NCBI GenBank assembly: GCA_028023455.1
Contig: JAQFVV010006216.1
Span: 1,898,445-1,962,444, forward strand
DNA length: 64,000 bases
DNA from: Epiperipatus broadwayi
Taxonomy: Eukaryota > Onychophora > Udeonychophora > Euonychophora > Peripatidae
Direction: 5' to 3'
The notes under the pieces are model-generated. The model ran no database searches. It was not told where the DNA came from and was given only the letters and a program-made list of their open reading frames with translations. Below are positions 61,229 through 64,000 of this stretch, piece after piece. Position numbers and translations under genes: made by a program. How positions within the stretch are numbered: position 1 is the stretch's first letter; each line of letters opens with the position of its first letter.

Positions 61229-64000
61229 CAATTAAGCTCTAGGTATGTTAAGAATGCTTGTATTTCAAATATTATTATAAATGTGTAAATAATTTATAAA
61301 CATTAATTGACTAACAAAAATTATTTTAAATAGTGGAATTTATTTAGTTTTTAAATTATAAGAATAAAAAAATATTTAATATTAATAGCATGCTGATTTA
61401 TAATTGGCATTCTAAAGATAGAACAATTTAACATGAGCATTGAAAACTTGTAAATAATTGTTTATTCAGGAAGATCATGCATATTAGCAGAAGTGACAGG
61501 CTGAGCTTCAATCTAAAAATATTTGCATCTCAATTCCTTACCACTTCACTAATCTATATACAGTGTGGAAAATATATTATTTTCTATGAATTTTATTAAA
61601 CAGAAAATGTGAAAATGCATGTTTTTATAAACTTTAAACAATTTTTATATGTGAATGCTAAAAACTTGAAAAAATCAATTGGTTATTCAGAAAAGTCATG
61701 TGATGTTTGAATATAGAAAGTGACAGGTCAGGCTTATTTTCAAAATGTTTAGTTCTTAAATCCAACATTGCCAGTGCAGTAACCTGCATAGTGTATGGAA
61801 AATCTGTTATTTCCAATAAATATTAAATAGTAAGTATGTGAACAAATGTTTTTAGAAAAGTTTAATTATAAATTAATCCTATTTATATGATACTGCATAT
61901 GCTCCATATTTACATACTTTTTTCAACAATGATTTTACTAGTAATTTATTTACATTTTTTTCTGTGACCAATAAAGAAAAAAATATATAAAAAAAAATTT
62001 GTTTATTTTTTTAATATCTCAGATTTCTATCTTAGACAGTTATAAGTATTAATATGATAAACTATATCATAGATACTTATCTAATCCTGGTTTATACAAT
62101 AACGAAACCAAGTATAGTTATTGAATATTAGTTCATAAATCTTCACCCATATGAATTTTACTACCATACATAATTTATCTTCCCAATATGTAGTACCCAA
62201 TATACTTACCATCATAATAAACAACTTGTTTATTAAAAGTCGTTTATTATGTTTGCTCAGAAAAGAAGGAAATAACATACAGGTGAATACCATCATAATA
62301 TACATACAACAGATCAAATAAAGTATTTGCATTAAACAGTGAAATATACCAGTAATAACAAATATGACTTTTTGTGATTTTTCCTCATTCCAACAAAATA
62401 ATGTGATCATAAAAATAATATTTTATGTTAAAATGTCCTAAGCAAAATAGAAATGTTTACAATATTATTTACAACTGATATAAACTTTCTAATGTCTGTG
62501 TTGTATATATAACCATTTTGTTGGCATAATACTAATTTCCAATGATATATAAACACAATATGCTATAATGGAGACTTGAAAAAGAGTCACTAGAGAGTAA
62601 TGGGAAACTGTTCTTGATAATCTTCAAAATGTGATGCATTAATATCATAAATCTGATTTTTACTAGATAAAACATATTCATATAATATCAATACAAGTGA
62701 TAAAAATAATCACTATATAAAAAATAAAATATTCAATTGATCATCACCAAATTTAGTCGGTTTATTTTTCAATTTATATTATTTAAAATTTTAAATAAAA
62801 ATAATAATATAGATGATTATAATTTGGGGGAATATGAACTTTTTTAATGTAATACAATAAATATTTGACTATTTCAATTTAAAAATAGTGTATAACAACA
62901 TTTTAAACACACAGTTCTGCACATATATAATATAAACGTTCATGCTAAAGGCTAAAATTATTGTTATTCAAATCATTTCTAAACAGTAATCCATTGAAAT
63001 ATTGTAGAACGATATATCATTCAAAAGATAAAACAAAACAAAAAAATCATAGTAAAAATGATCTGCATAGAAATTATAATTTAATAGCGCTTTAAACTTG
63101 AAAAAAAAAGAAGATAAAATAAAGATATCACAGAAAACCAATTGTCATTATTTGAAAACAAAACTATAAAGCATTGTTATAATTTTTTTAAAAAAAAATA
63201 AATAAAAATAACGTGAATATATATATTAAAGTAAATCAAATAGGAAAAAATCAGAGAAGAAATATATCTATTAGCATACATATTCTATGCAAAAATTAAT
63301 TTTTTTTTTTACATAAGCATATTATATATATATATATATACTATGAATTGGTCAAAATTATTAAAATCTTTGTTACATATAAATTTATGTGATGTATAAC
63401 AGGGGTGTGGTCTCTGAAAGTTTACTGCATAACTTTTTTTTTTTTTTGTAAAATTTGCATCTAATTTATTTTAACATATTTCTGAAACAATAATTTTCTT
63501 TCTTTTTTTTTACTTGAATTTTTTTTTTAATTCAGGACCAGTTTTAGAAAATAATTATTTATAGGTAATTTAAAACGGTAATTTAATAAATATTTTATAA
63601 AGTGACATATACAAATTATAATACTAGAGATTTCTGAGATAATTTAAACTTTTGTCTGATGAATTTTATTATTGGCCAGATTGAGTAAAAACTTAAATGA
63701 TTCGATTCATTAAATATGGATCTAGCCAGTTTCCTTTCTGAAATATATTAATGTACAATAATCAAAAGTGTTTTAAATGAGCTTCTAAAAATTGAATTGT
63801 TTTACATTCTAATTGGTTAAATGTAAAGAAAAATGTAAAATAATGTTAATAACTGAAGAAAAACATATGATAAATAGCCTGCAGTAAAACAAAAAAATTC
63901 TATTTCAACCAATCATTACTTGAAAATGCTGGTGAATTGGTGAATTCTTGTGTTTTAGAAATTACGATAGCTGATGATTCACTTCTGTTGTCTTTTCGTT
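61229..64000. other. A+T-rich stretch, no named feature
   Basis: A hydrophobic 109-codon minus frame (62410-62081) has background composition and no known motif. A (TA)n run lies near 63323-63341, with T runs near 63300 and 63430. No transposon or gene was recognised. Confidence 0.5.

Noticed and set aside
62081-62410. 109-codon hydrophobic minus-strand ORF as a membrane protein gene
   Set aside because: Composition equals background, there are no splice or domain signals, and phenylalanine/isoleucine/leucine-rich frames are expected in A+T-rich DNA.
1-64000. CRISPR array or bacterial contamination
   Set aside because: No regularly spaced repeats with unique spacers, no operon-like genes or ribosome binding sites. 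The spliced exon and LINE, PLE, hAT, mariner and Merlin relics indicate animal DNA.

Overview
The window is A+T-rich nuclear DNA from an animal, probably an invertebrate. By eye it is about three quarters A+T, with many T runs, (TA)n tracts and few CpGs. The evidence for an animal is one well-conserved spliced exon of DNA ligase III (minus strand, 35885-36031) and a set of typical metazoan transposable elements. I cannot name the species. An arthropod (for example an arachnid) or another invertebrate with long introns would fit, but this is weak inference. There is no sign of bacterial gene organisation.

Layout: 1-13.8 kb is almost all featureless A+T-rich sequence with a small tandem duplication, microsatellites and a few coding-like islands I could not identify. 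13.8-14.4 kb (minus) is the C-terminal end of a LINE reverse transcriptase. 15.4-18.1 kb has TGTAAC-type palindromes, an LTR-like segment, a CpG-retaining island with a TATA box and a small ORF, and a tRNA-like fragment. 21-22.25 kb is a second, stronger CpG-retaining island with LTR-like features. 24.8-26.2 kb is a head-to-head inverted pair of Penelope-like element (PLE) 3' ends encoding the GIY-YIG endonuclease. 27.3-28.9 kb is a PLE 5' fragment. 30.8-31.1 kb is a 33-bp minisatellite.

31.5-32.7 kb (minus) is a Jockey-like LINE whose reverse transcriptase is split by a 238-bp retroposon with a 13-bp target duplication. 33.5-34.3 kb is a tandem array of about 175-180 bp period, next to a truncated Merlin transposase (34.3-35.2 kb, minus). 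The ligase III exon follows. 36-48 kb is mainly intron or intergenic A+T-rich DNA with old LINE, LTR and inverted-repeat remnants. 48.5-49.3 kb is a mariner relic. 50.6-51.65 kb (minus) is another LINE. 53.6-53.7 kb is a tRNA-derived retroposon with a 14-bp target duplication. 54.8-57.4 kb is a nearly full-length but broken hAT element. 57.4-58.45 kb is the 3' end of an RTE-like LINE, whose tail sequence recurs in the 31.8-kb retroposon. 61.0-61.2 kb is a foldback MITE. The rest is unassigned.

The only host gene I can support is LIG3. If the exon belongs to a working gene, its two flanking introns are very long (I found no other ligase exon in about 28 kb upstream or 36 kb downstream). Most of the window would then be intron filled with transposon debris. 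No operon, CRISPR array or coordinated gene system is visible. The points most worth checking are the nested and inverted retroelement structures and the two CpG-retaining islands.
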